From assembly GCA_023150935.1 (NCBI GenBank), contig JAKLJW010000006.1, forward strand, positions 62,001-126,000: a DNA stretch of 64,000 nt, written 5' to 3'. The position numbers were made by a program, and so were the translations under genes. This stretch comes from Candidatus Binatia bacterium (lineage in GTDB: Bacteria > Desulfobacterota > Binatia > HRBIN30). Shown piece after piece: positions 17,284 to 26,402 of this stretch. Under the pieces are notes generated by a model. It was not told the DNA's origin and searched no databases. It was given only the letters and a program-made list of their open reading frames with translations. Every line of letters starts with the position of its first letter. Position 1 is the first letter of the stretch.

Positions 17284-18696
17284 ATCGCCGGCCAATGGTG
17301 CGACGCCGCAGACGGCGCGCGCATTCCCATCGTCAACCCCGCCACAGAGGAAATCGTCGGGTATGTCCCGCGAGCGACGGCCACCGATCTCGATCGGGCA
17401 CTCGCCGCCGCCGACGCGGCCTGGCGCCACTGGCGCGAGACCGATGCGTGGAGCCGCAGCGCCGCCCTGCGGCGCGTTGCCCAACTCCTGCGCGAACGCG
17501 CCGACTACATCGCCGACGTCCTGACCGAAGAACAGGGCAAGCCGTTGGCGGAATCGCGCACCGAAGTGCAGGCCGCGGCCGATCAGTTCGACTGGTTCGC
17601 CGACGAGGCGCGGCGCATTTACGGCCGCGTCGTCGAGGGCCATTCGCCGGCGCACCGCCTGCTCGTGTTGCGGCAGGCCATCGGACCCGTGGCGGCCTTT
17701 ACGCCCTCGAACTTCCCCGCGCTCCTCCCGGCGCGCAAGATCGCGCCGGCTCTCGCCGCCGGTTGCTCGATCATCGTCAAACCGGCCGAGGAGGCCCCGC
17801 GTACCTGTCTGTGCATCGCGCAAGCGTGCGCCGAAGCCGGGGTGCCGCCCGGCGTGGTCAACGTGGTTACCGGCGATCCCGGAACGATCAGCCGGCACCT
17901 CGTAGCCTCCGAGGTCATCCGCAAGGTAACCCTCACGGGTTCGGTGCCGGTGGGCCGCGAGATCCTGCGGCTCTGCGCCGACGGCATCAAGCCGGTCGCC
18001 ATGGAACTGGGCGGCCATTCGCCTTTGCTGGTATTTGCCGACGCCGACATCGAAGCGGCCGCCGAGATCGCCGCGCGCGGCAAGTTCCGCAATATGGGTC
18101 AGGTGTGCATCGCAGCCAGCCGCATCTTCGTGCAGGACACCGTCGCCGACCGCTTCACCGAACGGTTCGTCGCGGTTACCCGGTCGCTCCGCGTCGGCGA
18201 CGGCCGTGACCCCGCCAGCGATCTTGGCCCCCTCGCCAGCGCGCGGCGCCTGACCGCAACCGAGGCCCTGATCGAAGACGCCAGGCGCCACGGCGCCCGC
18301 GTGGTCACCGGCGGCGGCCGCCCGCCGGAACGAAAGCGCGGCTTTTTCTTCGAGCCGACCGTACTCACCGACGTCTCGCCGGCAATGCGGGTCATGGTCG
18401 AGGAGCCCTTCGGCCCGCTCGCGCCCATCACACGCTTCTCGAGCATCGAGGACGGCCTCGCGCGCGCCAACGCCACGGAGTACGGGCTCGCGGGTTACGT
18501 CTTCACGCGCGACACCAGCACCGCCTTCCGGGTCGCCGAGGGGCTCGATGTCGGCATGGTCGGCGTCAACAACGTCGTGATCGCAGCCGCGGAAATCCCA
18601 TTCGGCGGCACCAAACGCTCCGGCTTCGGACGCGAAGGGGGCAGCGAAGGCATCGAAGGGTACAGCGTGACGAAGTACGTAAATATCAAGTTGTAG
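17233..18696 (+). CDS. NAD(P)-dependent aldehyde dehydrogenase (succinate/oxoglutarate semialdehyde type)
   Basis: Oxidises an aldehyde to an acid. The 487-residue protein has the full ALDH fold: PSNFPALLPARKIAPALAAG for cofactor binding, the catalytic Glu in MELGGHSPLL, the catalytic Cys in GQVCIAASR, and the terminal GGTKRSGFGREGG. Overall style is GabD-like, so a semialdehyde such as succinate or 2-oxoglutarate semialdehyde is the best guess. The TPP-enzyme and IlvD/Edd neighbours fit a catabolic route making such a semialdehyde. AGGTGAG precedes ATG 17233. The first ~18 residues overlap an inverted repeat, so the N-terminus may have been altered by it. Confidence 0.87.
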   Translation: MTAQSGATRPPAPSLLFIAGQWCDAADGARIPIVNPATEEIVGYVPRATATDLDRALAAADAAWRHWRETDAWSRSAALRRVAQLLRERADYIADVLTEEQGKPLAESRTEVQAAADQFDWFADEARRIYGRVVEGHSPAHRLLVLRQAIGPVAAFTPSNFPALLPARKIAPALAAGCSIIVKPAEEAPRTCLCIAQACAEAGVPPGVVNVVTGDPGTISRHLVASEVIRKVTLTGSVPVGREILRLCADGIKPVAMELGGHSPLLVFADADIEAAAEIAARGKFRNMGQVCIAASRIFVQDTVADRFTERFVAVTRSLRVGDGRDPASDLGPLASARRLTATEALIEDARRHGARVVTGGGRPPERKRGFFFEPTVLTDVSPAMRVMVEEPFGPLAPITRFSSIEDGLARANATEYGLAGYVFTRDTSTAFRVAEGLDVGMVGVNNVVIAAAEIPFGGTKRSGFGREGGSEGIEGYSVTKYVNIKL

Positions 18697-18792
18697 GAAA
18701 CCGGGAGCCGTCGTTCGTGATTATCCCATCGATCCCACCGCCCGGCCGCGCCACGACGCAACCCCCGACTGCGCCCCGCAACGAGGTCCAAG

Positions 18793-20481
18793 ATGCCCAT
18801 CGATCGCTCCCTGACCTCCTACGGTGATCCGGGATTCAGCCGTTACCTCCGGCGAGCGTTCCTGGCCTCGGCCGGATTCGACGGTGTCGATCTTGACCGC
18901 CCGGTCGTCGGTATCGCCGACACCACTTCGGACTACACGACCTGCCACCGCAACATGCCCGAGCTGGTCGCCGCCGTGCGCCGGGGCGTGCTCGAAGCGG
19001 GCGCCCTGCCGCTCGCGTTCCCGACCGCCTCGCTGCCGGAGATCCTGATTTCGCCGACGTCGATGCTCTATCGCAATCTGCTGGCGATGGAGACCGAAGA
19101 ATCGATCCGCTCCCAACCCATGGACGCGGTCGTTCTGCTCGGCGGATGCGACAAGACCGTTCCGGCGCAGCTCATGGCGGCGGCCTCGGCAAACCTGCCG
19201 GCTTTGTGCGTGGTCACCGGGCCGATGATGACCGGGAGCTGGCGCGGACAACGGCTCGGGGCCTGCACCGATTGCCGGCACTACTGGGCGGCGCATCGTG
19301 CCGGCGAGATCGACGAGCGGGAGATCGGCGAGGTCGAACAGCGACTCTGCGCCACCGGGGGCACGTGCATGGTCATGGGCACGGCATCGACCATGGCATG
19401 TCTGACCGAAACGCTCGGCATGATGCTCCCCGGGGGCGCGGCACCGCCGTCCGCCTCGGGAGATCGGCTGCGCCACGCCGTAGCGAGCGGGCGCCGGGCG
19501 GCGGAGCTGGCCCGCACCCCCATCGCCCCGCGTCAGGTGCTGACGCCGGCGGCGTTCCGCAACGCCCTCACGGTGCTCGCCGCAGTTGGCGGCTCGACCA
19601 ACGCGATCATTCACCTCACCGCCGTGGCGCGCCGCGCCGGAGTGTCGCTGACGCTCGACGACGTGCACGCGATCTGCGCGCAGGTGCCCTTACTGGTCGA
19701 CTGCAAGCCGGCAGGGAGCGGGTATATCGAGGACTTCCACCACGCCGGCGGGCTACCACCGCTGTTGAAGACCCTGGCACCGCTGCTGGACCTCACCCAC
19801 GTCGGCATGAGCGGCCAGCCGCTGGGCGATTTGCTCGCGGCGGTCGAGCCGCCTGCCGCGTGGCAGACGACGATCCGGACGCTGGACCAGCCGCTCGGAC
19901 CTACGGGTGCGCTGGTCACCCTGCGAGGCTCGCTTGCACCGGACGGTGCGGTGATAAAACGAGCCGCGGCCTCCCCTGCCCTGCTCCGGCACAGCGGACC
20001 GGCGGCGGTGTTCGATTCGCCCGAAGACGCGGCGGAACGTCTCGACGACCCGGCGCTGGCACTGACGCCGCAGCACGTTCTCGTGCTGCGCAACGCCGGG
20101 CCCGTCGCCGCCGGCATGCCGGAGGCGGGTTCGCTGCCGATTCCCCGGTATCTCGCCGAAGCCGGCGTGCGCGACATGGTCCGTGTCGCCGACGCCCGCA
20201 TGAGCGGCACAGCCTACGGCACGGTGGTGTTGCACGTGTCGCCGGAAGCAGCGACGGGCGGCCCGCTGGCCCTGGTGCGGAACGGCGATATCGTCGATCT
20301 CGACGTCGACGACCGCCGCATCGACCTGCGTGTCGACGCCGACGAGTTGGGCCGCCGTCGCGCCGCCTGGCGCCCGCCGCCACGCCCCCTGCGCGGCTGG
20401 GCCCGTCTGTACGCGGATCATGTCCTGCCTGCCCACCTCGGCGCCGATCTGGATTTCCTCGGCCCCGAACCGCAGCGGTGA
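18793..20481 (+). CDS. IlvD/Edd-family Fe-S dehydratase (sugar-acid dehydratase-like)
   Basis: A 562-residue dehydratase. Cluster-ligand cysteines are visible in TSDYTTCHRN, VLLGGCDKTVPAQ and ATGGTCMVMGTASTMA, followed by PGGAAPPSASGDRL, AVGGSTNAIIHL and VADARMSGTAYGTVVLHVSPE. The family includes dihydroxyacid dehydratase and L-arabinonate/D-xylonate dehydratases. The position in a block with an IolD-like enzyme, a semialdehyde-type ALDH and a Gfo/Idh/MocA gene favours a sugar-acid substrate over branched-chain synthesis, but ilvE lies 5 kb upstream, so the biosynthetic role is not excluded. It ends 35 bp from the convergent oxidoreductase. Confidence 0.85.
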   Translation: MPIDRSLTSYGDPGFSRYLRRAFLASAGFDGVDLDRPVVGIADTTSDYTTCHRNMPELVAAVRRGVLEAGALPLAFPTASLPEILISPTSMLYRNLLAMETEESIRSQPMDAVVLLGGCDKTVPAQLMAAASANLPALCVVTGPMMTGSWRGQRLGACTDCRHYWAAHRAGEIDEREIGEVEQRLCATGGTCMVMGTASTMACLTETLGMMLPGGAAPPSASGDRLRHAVASGRRAAELARTPIAPRQVLTPAAFRNALTVLAAVGGSTNAIIHLTAVARRAGVSLTLDDVHAICAQVPLLVDCKPAGSGYIEDFHHAGGLPPLLKTLAPLLDLTHVGMSGQPLGDLLAAVEPPAAWQTTIRTLDQPLGPTGALVTLRGSLAPDGAVIKRAAASPALLRHSGPAAVFDSPEDAAERLDDPALALTPQHVLVLRNAGPVAAGMPEAGSLPIPRYLAEAGVRDMVRVADARMSGTAYGTVVLHVSPEAATGGPLALVRNGDIVDLDVDDRRIDLRVDADELGRRRAAWRPPPRPLRGWARLYADHVLPAHLGADLDFLGPEPQR

Positions 20482-20516
20482 GCGCTACCGCCCTTCCCGA
20501 CTGCCCCGTTGCCGCT

Positions 20517-21581
20517 TTAGAATCCCATCTCCCGCATCTCCACCGGCCGGCGCTCGCGGATCGAACGTTCCGCCGCGGCGCCGACGGCGACGGCAAGCGC
20601 ACCGTCGAGGGCCGTCACCGCCGCCGGTGCGCCACTGCGAATTGCCGCCTGGAAAGCGACATGCTCGCGGTACGTCGAGCCGTGATGGGCACCCGCCGCC
20701 TGCACCGCGTCGTCGAGACTGAATCTTTCGGTCGTATGGGCGCCACCGTCGCGCGGACAGAGTACGAACGCGTGATCCGGCTCGAACGCCAACGCCTTGC
20801 CGCGGTCTCCCGTCACCGCCAGCTCCACCTCGTGCAGCGAATTCTCGGCAAACATGCACAGGTCGAGCATCGCCCGTTCGCCGCCGGCATAGTCGACGAC
20901 GGCGAAAGCGTTATCGATGATGTCCGGCGTCTCTCCGCCGTAGGATTCGTCGAGGTGGTTAACGTCCTGCGCCCCGGAGGCGTACACGCGCGCCGGCGGC
21001 CCCGCAACGACGAGGTTCATCAGATCGAAGAAATGGCAGCACTTCTCCACCAGCGTGCCGCCCGTGTTGCGCGCAAAACGGTTCCAGTCGCCGACCTTGG
21101 GCAGGAACGGGAAGCGGTGCTCGCGGATCGCCACCATGCGCAAACGTCCGATCGTCCCTTCGCGCACCGTATGGAGCAACCTCTCGACGCTCGGCATGAA
21201 ACGGTACTCCATCCCTACCCACACCAGACCGGGGTGTCTTGCCGCCGCCTCGACGATACGGTGGCAGTGCTCGACCTCGGTACACAACGGCTTTTCGATC
21301 ATCACGTGGAGGCGCGTGCGAAAGACATCCTGTAATACGTCGAAGTGCGTGAAGTTCGGCGTGGCCACCACCACGGCATCGACCGGCGCCCGTCGCAGCA
21401 AGTCGCGGTAGTCCTCGTAGACCTCCACCTGCTCGCCGGCGAAACTGCGGCCCCACTCGCGACTCGTGGGATTGCTGTCCGCAATCGCCACCACCTCCGC
21501 ACCGGTCAGTTTAATGTTCATGATGTGCTCGCAGCCCATCATGCCCGTGCCGACAATTCCGAACCGCATCCCGTCGCCCAT
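20517..21581 (-). CDS. Gfo/Idh/MocA-family NAD(P)-dependent oxidoreductase
   Basis: A 354-residue dehydrogenase of sugars, inositols or related compounds. The Rossmann motif GIVGTGMMGCEHI is at the N-terminus, EKP follows in VMIEKPLCTEVEHC, and the C-terminal domain has GGTLVEKCCHFFDLMNLV, the usual catalytic Asp/His segment. Glucose-fructose oxidoreductase and inositol 2-dehydrogenase are relatives. It faces the dehydratase (convergent, 35 bp) and shares a divergent 117-bp region with the NFACT-R gene. With the IolD-like enzyme nearby it may supply the first oxidation of the pathway, which is inference. Confidence 0.85.
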   Translation of the reverse strand: MGDGMRFGIVGTGMMGCEHIMNIKLTGAEVVAIADSNPTSREWGRSFAGEQVEVYEDYRDLLRRAPVDAVVVATPNFTHFDVLQDVFRTRLHVMIEKPLCTEVEHCHRIVEAAARHPGLVWVGMEYRFMPSVERLLHTVREGTIGRLRMVAIREHRFPFLPKVGDWNRFARNTGGTLVEKCCHFFDLMNLVVAGPPARVYASGAQDVNHLDESYGGETPDIIDNAFAVVDYAGGERAMLDLCMFAENSLHEVELAVTGDRGKALAFEPDHAFVLCPRDGGAHTTERFSLDDAVQAAGAHHGSTYREHVAFQAAIRSGAPAAVTALDGALAVAVGAAAERSIRERRPVEMREMGF

Positions 21582-21698
21582 GGTGTCGATGTCTCCTTGC
21601 CGCGCCGTGGCGCCTCGTTTCTGCTAGCGCGTTTTGGTAGCGTCGCGCCACATGAAAGCTCCGCAGATCGCGTTCGCAGAGAACTCTGTCGGCAAGCC

Positions 21699-22118
21699 AT
21701 GACGCACCCGGAGCGCGGACCAACCGACGCCGACGCCGGCGTCTTCGAGGGACGGCGTATAGCCAGGCGGTTCGTATCTCCCGACGGCTTGATCGTTCTG
21801 GTCGGCAAGACCGCCGCCGACAACGACATCCTCAGCCTGCGCCTCGGCGCACCGCAGGATTTCTGGATGCACGTCGCCGGGGAGTCCGGATCGCACGTCG
21901 TCGTGCGCAACCCGGACCATCTCGACCGCCTGCCGAAAGACACACTGCATTTCGCCGCCGCCCTCGCGGCGCGGTACTCGAAAGCTCGGCACGGGGGACG
22001 GGTCGCCGTACACGTCGCGCGCTGCCGCGACGTCTCGAAACCGCGCGATTTCGAACCCGGGAAAGTCCTCCTCTCCCGTTACACGACGACCCACGCGACG
22101 CCAGCCGATGTCGGGTGA
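21699..22118 (+). CDS. Stand-alone NFACT-R (DUF814) RNA-binding-domain protein
   Basis: A 139-residue protein made almost wholly of the NFACT-R domain: RFVSPDGLIVLVGKTAADND, DFWMHVAGESGSHVVVRN, DTLHFAAALAARYSKARHGG and DVSKPRDFEPGKVLLSRYTT. This is the C-terminal domain of RqcH/Tae2-type ribosome quality-control factors. Here it stands alone, with no NFACT-N, HhH or coiled coil. Isolated NFACT-R proteins exist in bacteria but their role is poorly known; RNA or tRNA binding is the family expectation. ATG 21699 precedes the domain directly. Confidence 0.8.
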   Translation: MTHPERGPTDADAGVFEGRRIARRFVSPDGLIVLVGKTAADNDILSLRLGAPQDFWMHVAGESGSHVVVRNPDHLDRLPKDTLHFAAALAARYSKARHGGRVAVHVARCRDVSKPRDFEPGKVLLSRYTTTHATPADVG

Positions 22119-22177
22119 CGGAGAAGGGCGGGGGCTGGCGCGTTAGCGATCACTCGGGATCACCCGTAGCGGCCGCC

Positions 22178-22972
22178 TCATTTCTTGACCCGCCGCATCA
22201 ACTCGGACCCTGCCCGCCGCACCCAGGCGCGCGGTAACGCACCGGTGACACTGCTCAGCATGCGGTTGCCCAGTCCCGGCACACAGATCAGTTCGCCCTT
22301 GCGCATCGCCGCCAGCGACGCCCCGACCACGTCCTCGGGGCTCATCCAGAACATGTCCGGCATGCTCGAAGCATCGATACCGGCGCGATCCTGGAACTCG
22401 GTCCGCGTCAGGCCCGGACAGAGCGCCTGAACGTACACGCCGGTGCCTCGCAACTCCTCGTGCAGCGCCTCGGTGAAGCTGTTCACATAGGCTTTGGTGG
22501 CGGCGTAGGTCGCATTGAACGGTCCCGGTTGGAACGCCGCCAGCGACGACACGTTGACGATCGCCCCGTGCTTGCGCTTCGCCATCGCCGGTAGCGCGGC
22601 ACGGGTCAGCCGCACCAGGGCGAGCACGTTGAGGCGGATTTCGTTCTCCTCCGCATCCACGTCGAGCTTGTCGAACCGGCCGAAGGTCCCGAACCCGGCA
22701 TTGTTCACCAGCAGGTCGAGGTCACGATGCTGCGCCACCAGGCGCTCCACGGCATGCAATCCGGCAGTATCGGTCAGGTCCGCCGCATGCGCTTCGACGT
22801 CGACGCGGTATTCGCCGCGCAACGCCCGCGCCAGCGCGCTAAGGCGATCCCTGCCGCGGGCAACGATCGTCAGATCGTATCCCTCCCGTGCGAGCTGCCT
22901 CGCAAACGCTTCGCCGATCCCCGACGACGCCCCCGTGACCACCGCCCAGCGCTTCCCGTGCTCCTTTGTCAT
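22178..22972 (-). CDS. Short-chain dehydrogenase/reductase
   Basis: A 264-residue classical SDR. NAD(P)-binding TGASSGIGEAFARQL, structural NNAGFG, active-site Ser in NVSSLAAF and Tyr/Lys in YAATKAYVNSF are present, followed by CPGLTRTEF. An Arg follows the first strand (VARGRDRL), favouring NADPH. Its closest flavour is the DltE/YqjQ-like group; substrate unknown. ATG 22972 has GAGGAGG about 6 bases upstream. It is the last gene of the minus-strand run that contains the ABC efflux system, 114 bp behind the permease. Confidence 0.85.
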   Translation of the reverse strand: MTKEHGKRWAVVTGASSGIGEAFARQLAREGYDLTIVARGRDRLSALARALRGEYRVDVEAHAADLTDTAGLHAVERLVAQHRDLDLLVNNAGFGTFGRFDKLDVDAEENEIRLNVLALVRLTRAALPAMAKRKHGAIVNVSSLAAFQPGPFNATYAATKAYVNSFTEALHEELRGTGVYVQALCPGLTRTEFQDRAGIDASSMPDMFWMSPEDVVGASLAAMRKGELICVPGLGNRMLSSVTGALPRAWVRRAGSELMRRVKK

Positions 22973-23086
22973 CGATCCTCCTCGTCTCCCGGTTCCGACG
23001 CCAAACCAACTCGCAAGAACCATCGTCCATGTCGCAACTACCGGCGCCGAACGTCCAGCACCCACCAACCGCGCAACGCCTTCTTC

Positions 23087-24319
23087 TCACTCGTACCTCA
23101 GCGCAACGATCGGATCGAGCCGGGCTGCCTTGCGTGCCGGGTAATATCCGAAGAACACGCCGACCGCGCCCGAGAAGAGGAAGGCGCCAACGACGGCGGA
23201 CGGGGCGATGAGCATGGGCCAGCCCGAGAAATAGGCCAGCAACTCGGCCGCACCCAGACCCAACCCCACGCCGAGAACGCCGCCGACCATGCTCAGAGTC
23301 ACGGCCTCGACCAGGAACTGCAGCAAGATGTGGCGCGCCTTGGCGCCAACGGCCATGCGCAGACCGATCTCGCGGGTCCGTTCGGTCACCGACACGAGCA
23401 GGATGTTCATGATGCCGATGCCGCCGACCAGGAGCGAGATCGCCGCCACACTCAGCAGCAGATTGGCCATGACCTGATTCGCCATCTGGGAAGCTCGCGC
23501 CATATCGTTCAGGCTCCGGACGGTGAAGTCGTCGTCCTCACCGGGCTGTATGCGATGGCGCTGGCGCAACACGTCGGTAATCTGCCCGATCGCTTCGTCG
23601 ATTTCGTCCGCGGCCACGGCCGATGCCCAGATCATGTCGACCGTGCCGAGCAACTGGGAGCCGAGGACACGCCGTTCGGCGGTTGAGAAAGGCATCAACA
23701 CCAGGTCGTCCTGGTCCTGTCCCCACGCCGTCTGCCCCTTGGCCGCGAGCACTCCGATGACCGTGAAGGGCACATTCTTGATGCGGATCGTCGTCCCGAC
23801 GGGGTCCTGCCCGGGGCCGAAGACGTTATCGACAACCGTCTGCCCGAGAACCGCGACGCGATTGGCCGTTTCCTCGTCGCGTTCCGTAAACGCGGATCCG
23901 GAGGAGACCGGCCATTCCCGCACGGCGAGGAAATCCGGAGTCGCCCCCTGCGCGACGGTCGACCAGTTAAGGTCGCCGTTGACCACCTGAACGACCTGCC
24001 GGCGGAAGTAGGTCACCGTGGCGACCGCCGGGCAATCCTTCTCGATTGCCCGCGCATCGCCGGCGGTCAGCGTCGACACGCCTCCCCAGCCCGAACGCGC
24101 CCCGGCAGCGGTGGTCGCACCGGGGATTATCATTAGAACGTTGGTGCCGAGGCTGCGGATCTGCTCCTGTACGGCGGCGTCGGCGCCGCGGCCGACACCG
24201 ACCATCGCAATTACCGCGGCAACGCCGATGACGATCCCCAGCATGGTCAGCGCCGAACGCATCTTGTTCCGGCGTAACGCCCGGAATGCCGCGCGAACGG
24301 TCATGGCGAGGAGTTTCAT
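23087..24319 (-). CDS. ABC transporter permease, MacB/FtsX type
   Basis: A 410-residue inner-membrane permease. First transmembrane helix: MRSALTMLGIVIGVAAVIAM. A periplasmic MacB core domain spans about residues 50-270 (ADAAVQEQIRSLGTNVLMII). The FtsX domain has three helices, including LLSVAAISLLVGGIGIMNIL and VTERTREIGLRMAVGAKARH, the usual coupling segment. The ATPase is a separate gene overlapping it by 4 bp, so this is the split form of MacB. With the MacA-like adaptor and TolC-like genes it should form a tripartite exporter for drugs, lipids or peptides. Confidence 0.9.
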   Translation of the reverse strand: MKLLAMTVRAAFRALRRNKMRSALTMLGIVIGVAAVIAMVGVGRGADAAVQEQIRSLGTNVLMIIPGATTAAGARSGWGGVSTLTAGDARAIEKDCPAVATVTYFRRQVVQVVNGDLNWSTVAQGATPDFLAVREWPVSSGSAFTERDEETANRVAVLGQTVVDNVFGPGQDPVGTTIRIKNVPFTVIGVLAAKGQTAWGQDQDDLVLMPFSTAERRVLGSQLLGTVDMIWASAVAADEIDEAIGQITDVLRQRHRIQPGEDDDFTVRSLNDMARASQMANQVMANLLLSVAAISLLVGGIGIMNILLVSVTERTREIGLRMAVGAKARHILLQFLVEAVTLSMVGGVLGVGLGLGAAELLAYFSGWPMLIAPSAVVGAFLFSGAVGVFFGYYPARKAARLDPIVALRYE

Positions 24320-25050
24320 GGTGGCGTTCCCGTCTCTTGTGCGATCGCACCACCCGGGTTCCGGGTATCGCTGAGAATCCGTCCGTCGCGGAACGTGATC
24401 ACGCGCTGCGCGTGACGGGCGACGTCGGCCTCGTGAGTGACCATCACGATCGTCAGGGCGCGTTCGCGGTTCAAGCGGCCGAAGATCTCCAGAATCTCCT
24501 CGCTCGTGCGCGTGTCGAGGTTGCCGGTAGGCTCGTCGGCGAGCAGCAGCGCCGGTTCGTTGACCAGGGCGCGGGCAATGGCCACCCGCTGCTGCTGGCC
24601 GCCGGAGAGCTGGCTCGGCAGGTGCGCCTCGCGACCGCCGAGGCCGACATTGACGAGCGCCGCACGGGCGCGGGCAGCGAGGTCGCCGACCGCGCCGTCG
24701 GCGTAGAACAGCGGCAGCTCGACGTTCTCGAGGGCCGTCGTGCGCGGCAGCAGGTTGAAGTTCTGAAACACGAAGCCGATGCGACGGTTGCGAATCTCGG
24801 CGCGAGCGTCGGGAGACAGCGCGGCAACGTCCTCGCCGGCGAGGCGGTACGACCCGCGCGTCGGCCGGTCGAGGCAGCCGACGATGTTCATGAACGTCGA
24901 CTTGCCCGAACCCGACGCGCCCATGATCGCCACGAACTGCCCGGCTTCGATCGCCAGCGAAACGCCGCCCAGGGCGGCGAGTTCGACGTCACCAAGGACG
25001 TAAACCTTCCAGAGGTCGTGAACCTCGATGAGCGGAGCGCGGGTCGACAC
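24316..25050 (-). CDS. ABC transporter ATP-binding protein, MacB/LolD type
   Basis: The ATPase of the exporter. Walker [11 protein letters not shown]-loop [10 protein letters not shown], signature [15 protein letters not shown], Walker [13 protein letters not shown] and switch His [10 protein letters not shown] are all intact. I place the start at GTG 25050, one base after the adaptor stop, because the protein then begins eight residues before the usual [11 protein letters not shown] strand. GTG 25071, overlapping the adaptor, is an alternative. The 3' end overlaps the permease ATG by 4 bp, showing a coupled operon. Confidence 0.9.
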   Translation of the reverse strand: MSTRAPLIEVHDLWKVYVLGDVELAALGGVSLAIEAGQFVAIMGASGSGKSTFMNIVGCLDRPTRGSYRLAGEDVAALSPDARAEIRNRRIGFVFQNFNLLPRTTALENVELPLFYADGAVGDLAARARAALVNVGLGGREAHLPSQLSGGQQQRVAIARALVNEPALLLADEPTGNLDTRTSEEILEIFGRLNRERALTIVMVTHEADVARHAQRVITFRDGRILSDTRNPGGAIAQETGTPP

Positions 25051-25051
25051 G

Positions 25052-26272
25052 TCAGCGGAAGCGCGGCGCACCCGGAATGCGCGGCCCTTCGGTCTTTCTC
25101 GCCGCCGGCTTGCGTCCGACCGCGACCAGGGTTCCCGCTTCGAGCGGGCCGCTCAGCACCTCGGCGAAGCGTTCGTCGCGCAGGCCGGTGGTGATGTCGG
25201 TTCTCCTCAGCTCACCGTCCGGCTGCGCCACCCATACCGCCGACCCGGTCCCATTGGTCCTCCAGTCGCGCCGCGGCGTCGGCGTACCGCCGCCTGTCGT
25301 CTCGGGATTGAAGCGCAGGGCCCGCAGCGGGACCCGCAGCACATCGTCGCGCTCTGCCGTAACGATCGTTACGTTGGCGGTCATGCCCGGCTTGAGCTCC
25401 ATCCCCGTGTTATCGACTTCGACGATGACATCGTAGGTCACGACGTTCTGGACCGTGATCGGCGCGTTGCGAACCTGGGTAACCGTACCGGCGAACGGTT
25501 TGCCCGGATACGCGTCGACCGCGAAGGTCGCCTGCTGGTCGGAATGGATAGTGCCGATATCCGATTCGCTGACACTGGCGTTGACCTGCATGCGCGTCAG
25601 ATCTTCGGCGATGAGGAAAAGCGTCGGTGTCTGGAAGCTGGCGGCCACGGTCTGGCCGACGTCGACGTTGCGCGAGACGACCACGCCGTCGACGGGCGAC
25701 GTGATATCGGTGTACGCGAGGTTGATACGCGCTTCGTCGAGGTCCGCCTGGGCTTGTTTGACGCCGGCCTCCTCGAGCGCGAGTTGGGCGCGCGCCTGGT
25801 CGAGGTTGCTGCGGGCGGTGTCGACATCCTGTTGGGAAATGAGGTTCTTCGCGCGCAGGCCGAGGTTGCGGTCGAAGGTGAGTTGTTTGAGTGCGAGGTC
25901 GGCGCGCGCCTTGTCGATGCGGGCGCGCGCATTGGCGAGGTTCGCTTCGGCGCGCTCCACTTTGACGACGAACGGCGCCGGATCGATCTTGGCGACGCGC
26001 TGGCCCTTGCGTACCGGCGAGTTGAAGTCGACGTCGATGTCGCGAATCGGACCTGAAACGTAGGTGCCCACCTGCACGGTCGTCACCGGGTTCACGGTTC
26101 CCGTGGCGGTGACCACGGCGGCGATCGGGCCGCGGTCGACGGTTTCGAAGGTATACTCCGGCGGTTCGTTGGCGCTACCGGTTTGCCAGTACCAGACCCC
26201 GCCGCCGGCGGTGGCGAGGAAGAGGACGAGGACCAACGGGGTGCGCAGGCGGCGCAAGCGAGCGGAAGCCAC
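25052..26272 (-). CDS. Periplasmic adaptor (membrane fusion) protein, MacA-like
   Basis: A 406-residue HlyD-family adaptor. An N-terminal membrane anchor (TPLVLVLFLATAGGGVWYW) is followed by half a lipoyl domain (GTYVSGPIRDIDVDFNSPV), an alpha-hairpin rich in Ala/Arg/Gln (residues ~100-185), the second lipoyl half (LAYTDITSPVDGVVVSRNVD), and beta-barrel/MP domains with PGKPFAGTVTQVRNAP and LKPGMTANVTIV. It bridges the inner-membrane ABC permease to a TolC channel. The start is GTG 26272. corA lies upstream beyond a 130-bp gap filled by a short-repeat inverted structure. Confidence 0.9.
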   Translation of the reverse strand: MASARLRRLRTPLVLVLFLATAGGGVWYWQTGSANEPPEYTFETVDRGPIAAVVTATGTVNPVTTVQVGTYVSGPIRDIDVDFNSPVRKGQRVAKIDPAPFVVKVERAEANLANARARIDKARADLALKQLTFDRNLGLRAKNLISQQDVDTARSNLDQARAQLALEEAGVKQAQADLDEARINLAYTDITSPVDGVVVSRNVDVGQTVAASFQTPTLFLIAEDLTRMQVNASVSESDIGTIHSDQQATFAVDAYPGKPFAGTVTQVRNAPITVQNVVTYDVIVEVDNTGMELKPGMTANVTIVTAERDDVLRVPLRALRFNPETTGGGTPTPRRDWRTNGTGSAVWVAQPDGELRRTDITTGLRDERFAEVLSGPLEAGTLVAVGRKPAARKTEGPRIPGAPRFR

Positions 26273-26321
26273 GGCAGTTGGGTGAACAGTACCAGCCCGC
26301 GCGGGCGGTCACAATGTTGTT

Positions 26322-26401
26322 GGAGTCCTGGGCTCCTGGGGGCTTGGGACGGAGGGCGCGGGCCTCCGCAAGACCGTCTGGGCCAGGACCCCAGGACCTC
26401 C
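26322..26401. repeat. Inverted short-repeat structure between corA and the adaptor gene
   Basis: The left arm 26322-26339 (GGAGTCCTGGGCTCCTGG) and right arm 26383-26401 (CCAGGACCCCAGGACCTCC) are reverse complements with 17 of 19 positions matching across one gap. Each arm is made of ~8-base TCCTGG(G) units. The right arm ends two bases from the corA stop codon. The interior has a further GGAGG...CCTCC pair. It could serve as a terminator, but its unit structure matches the octamer arrays at 34.1-34.7 kb. Confidence 0.6.
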
Positions 26402-26402
26402 G

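Noticed and set aside
19146..21335. 729-codon plus-strand frame across the dehydratase and oxidoreductase genes
   Set aside because: Arg/Gly/Pro-rich shadow of two intact genes on both strands.
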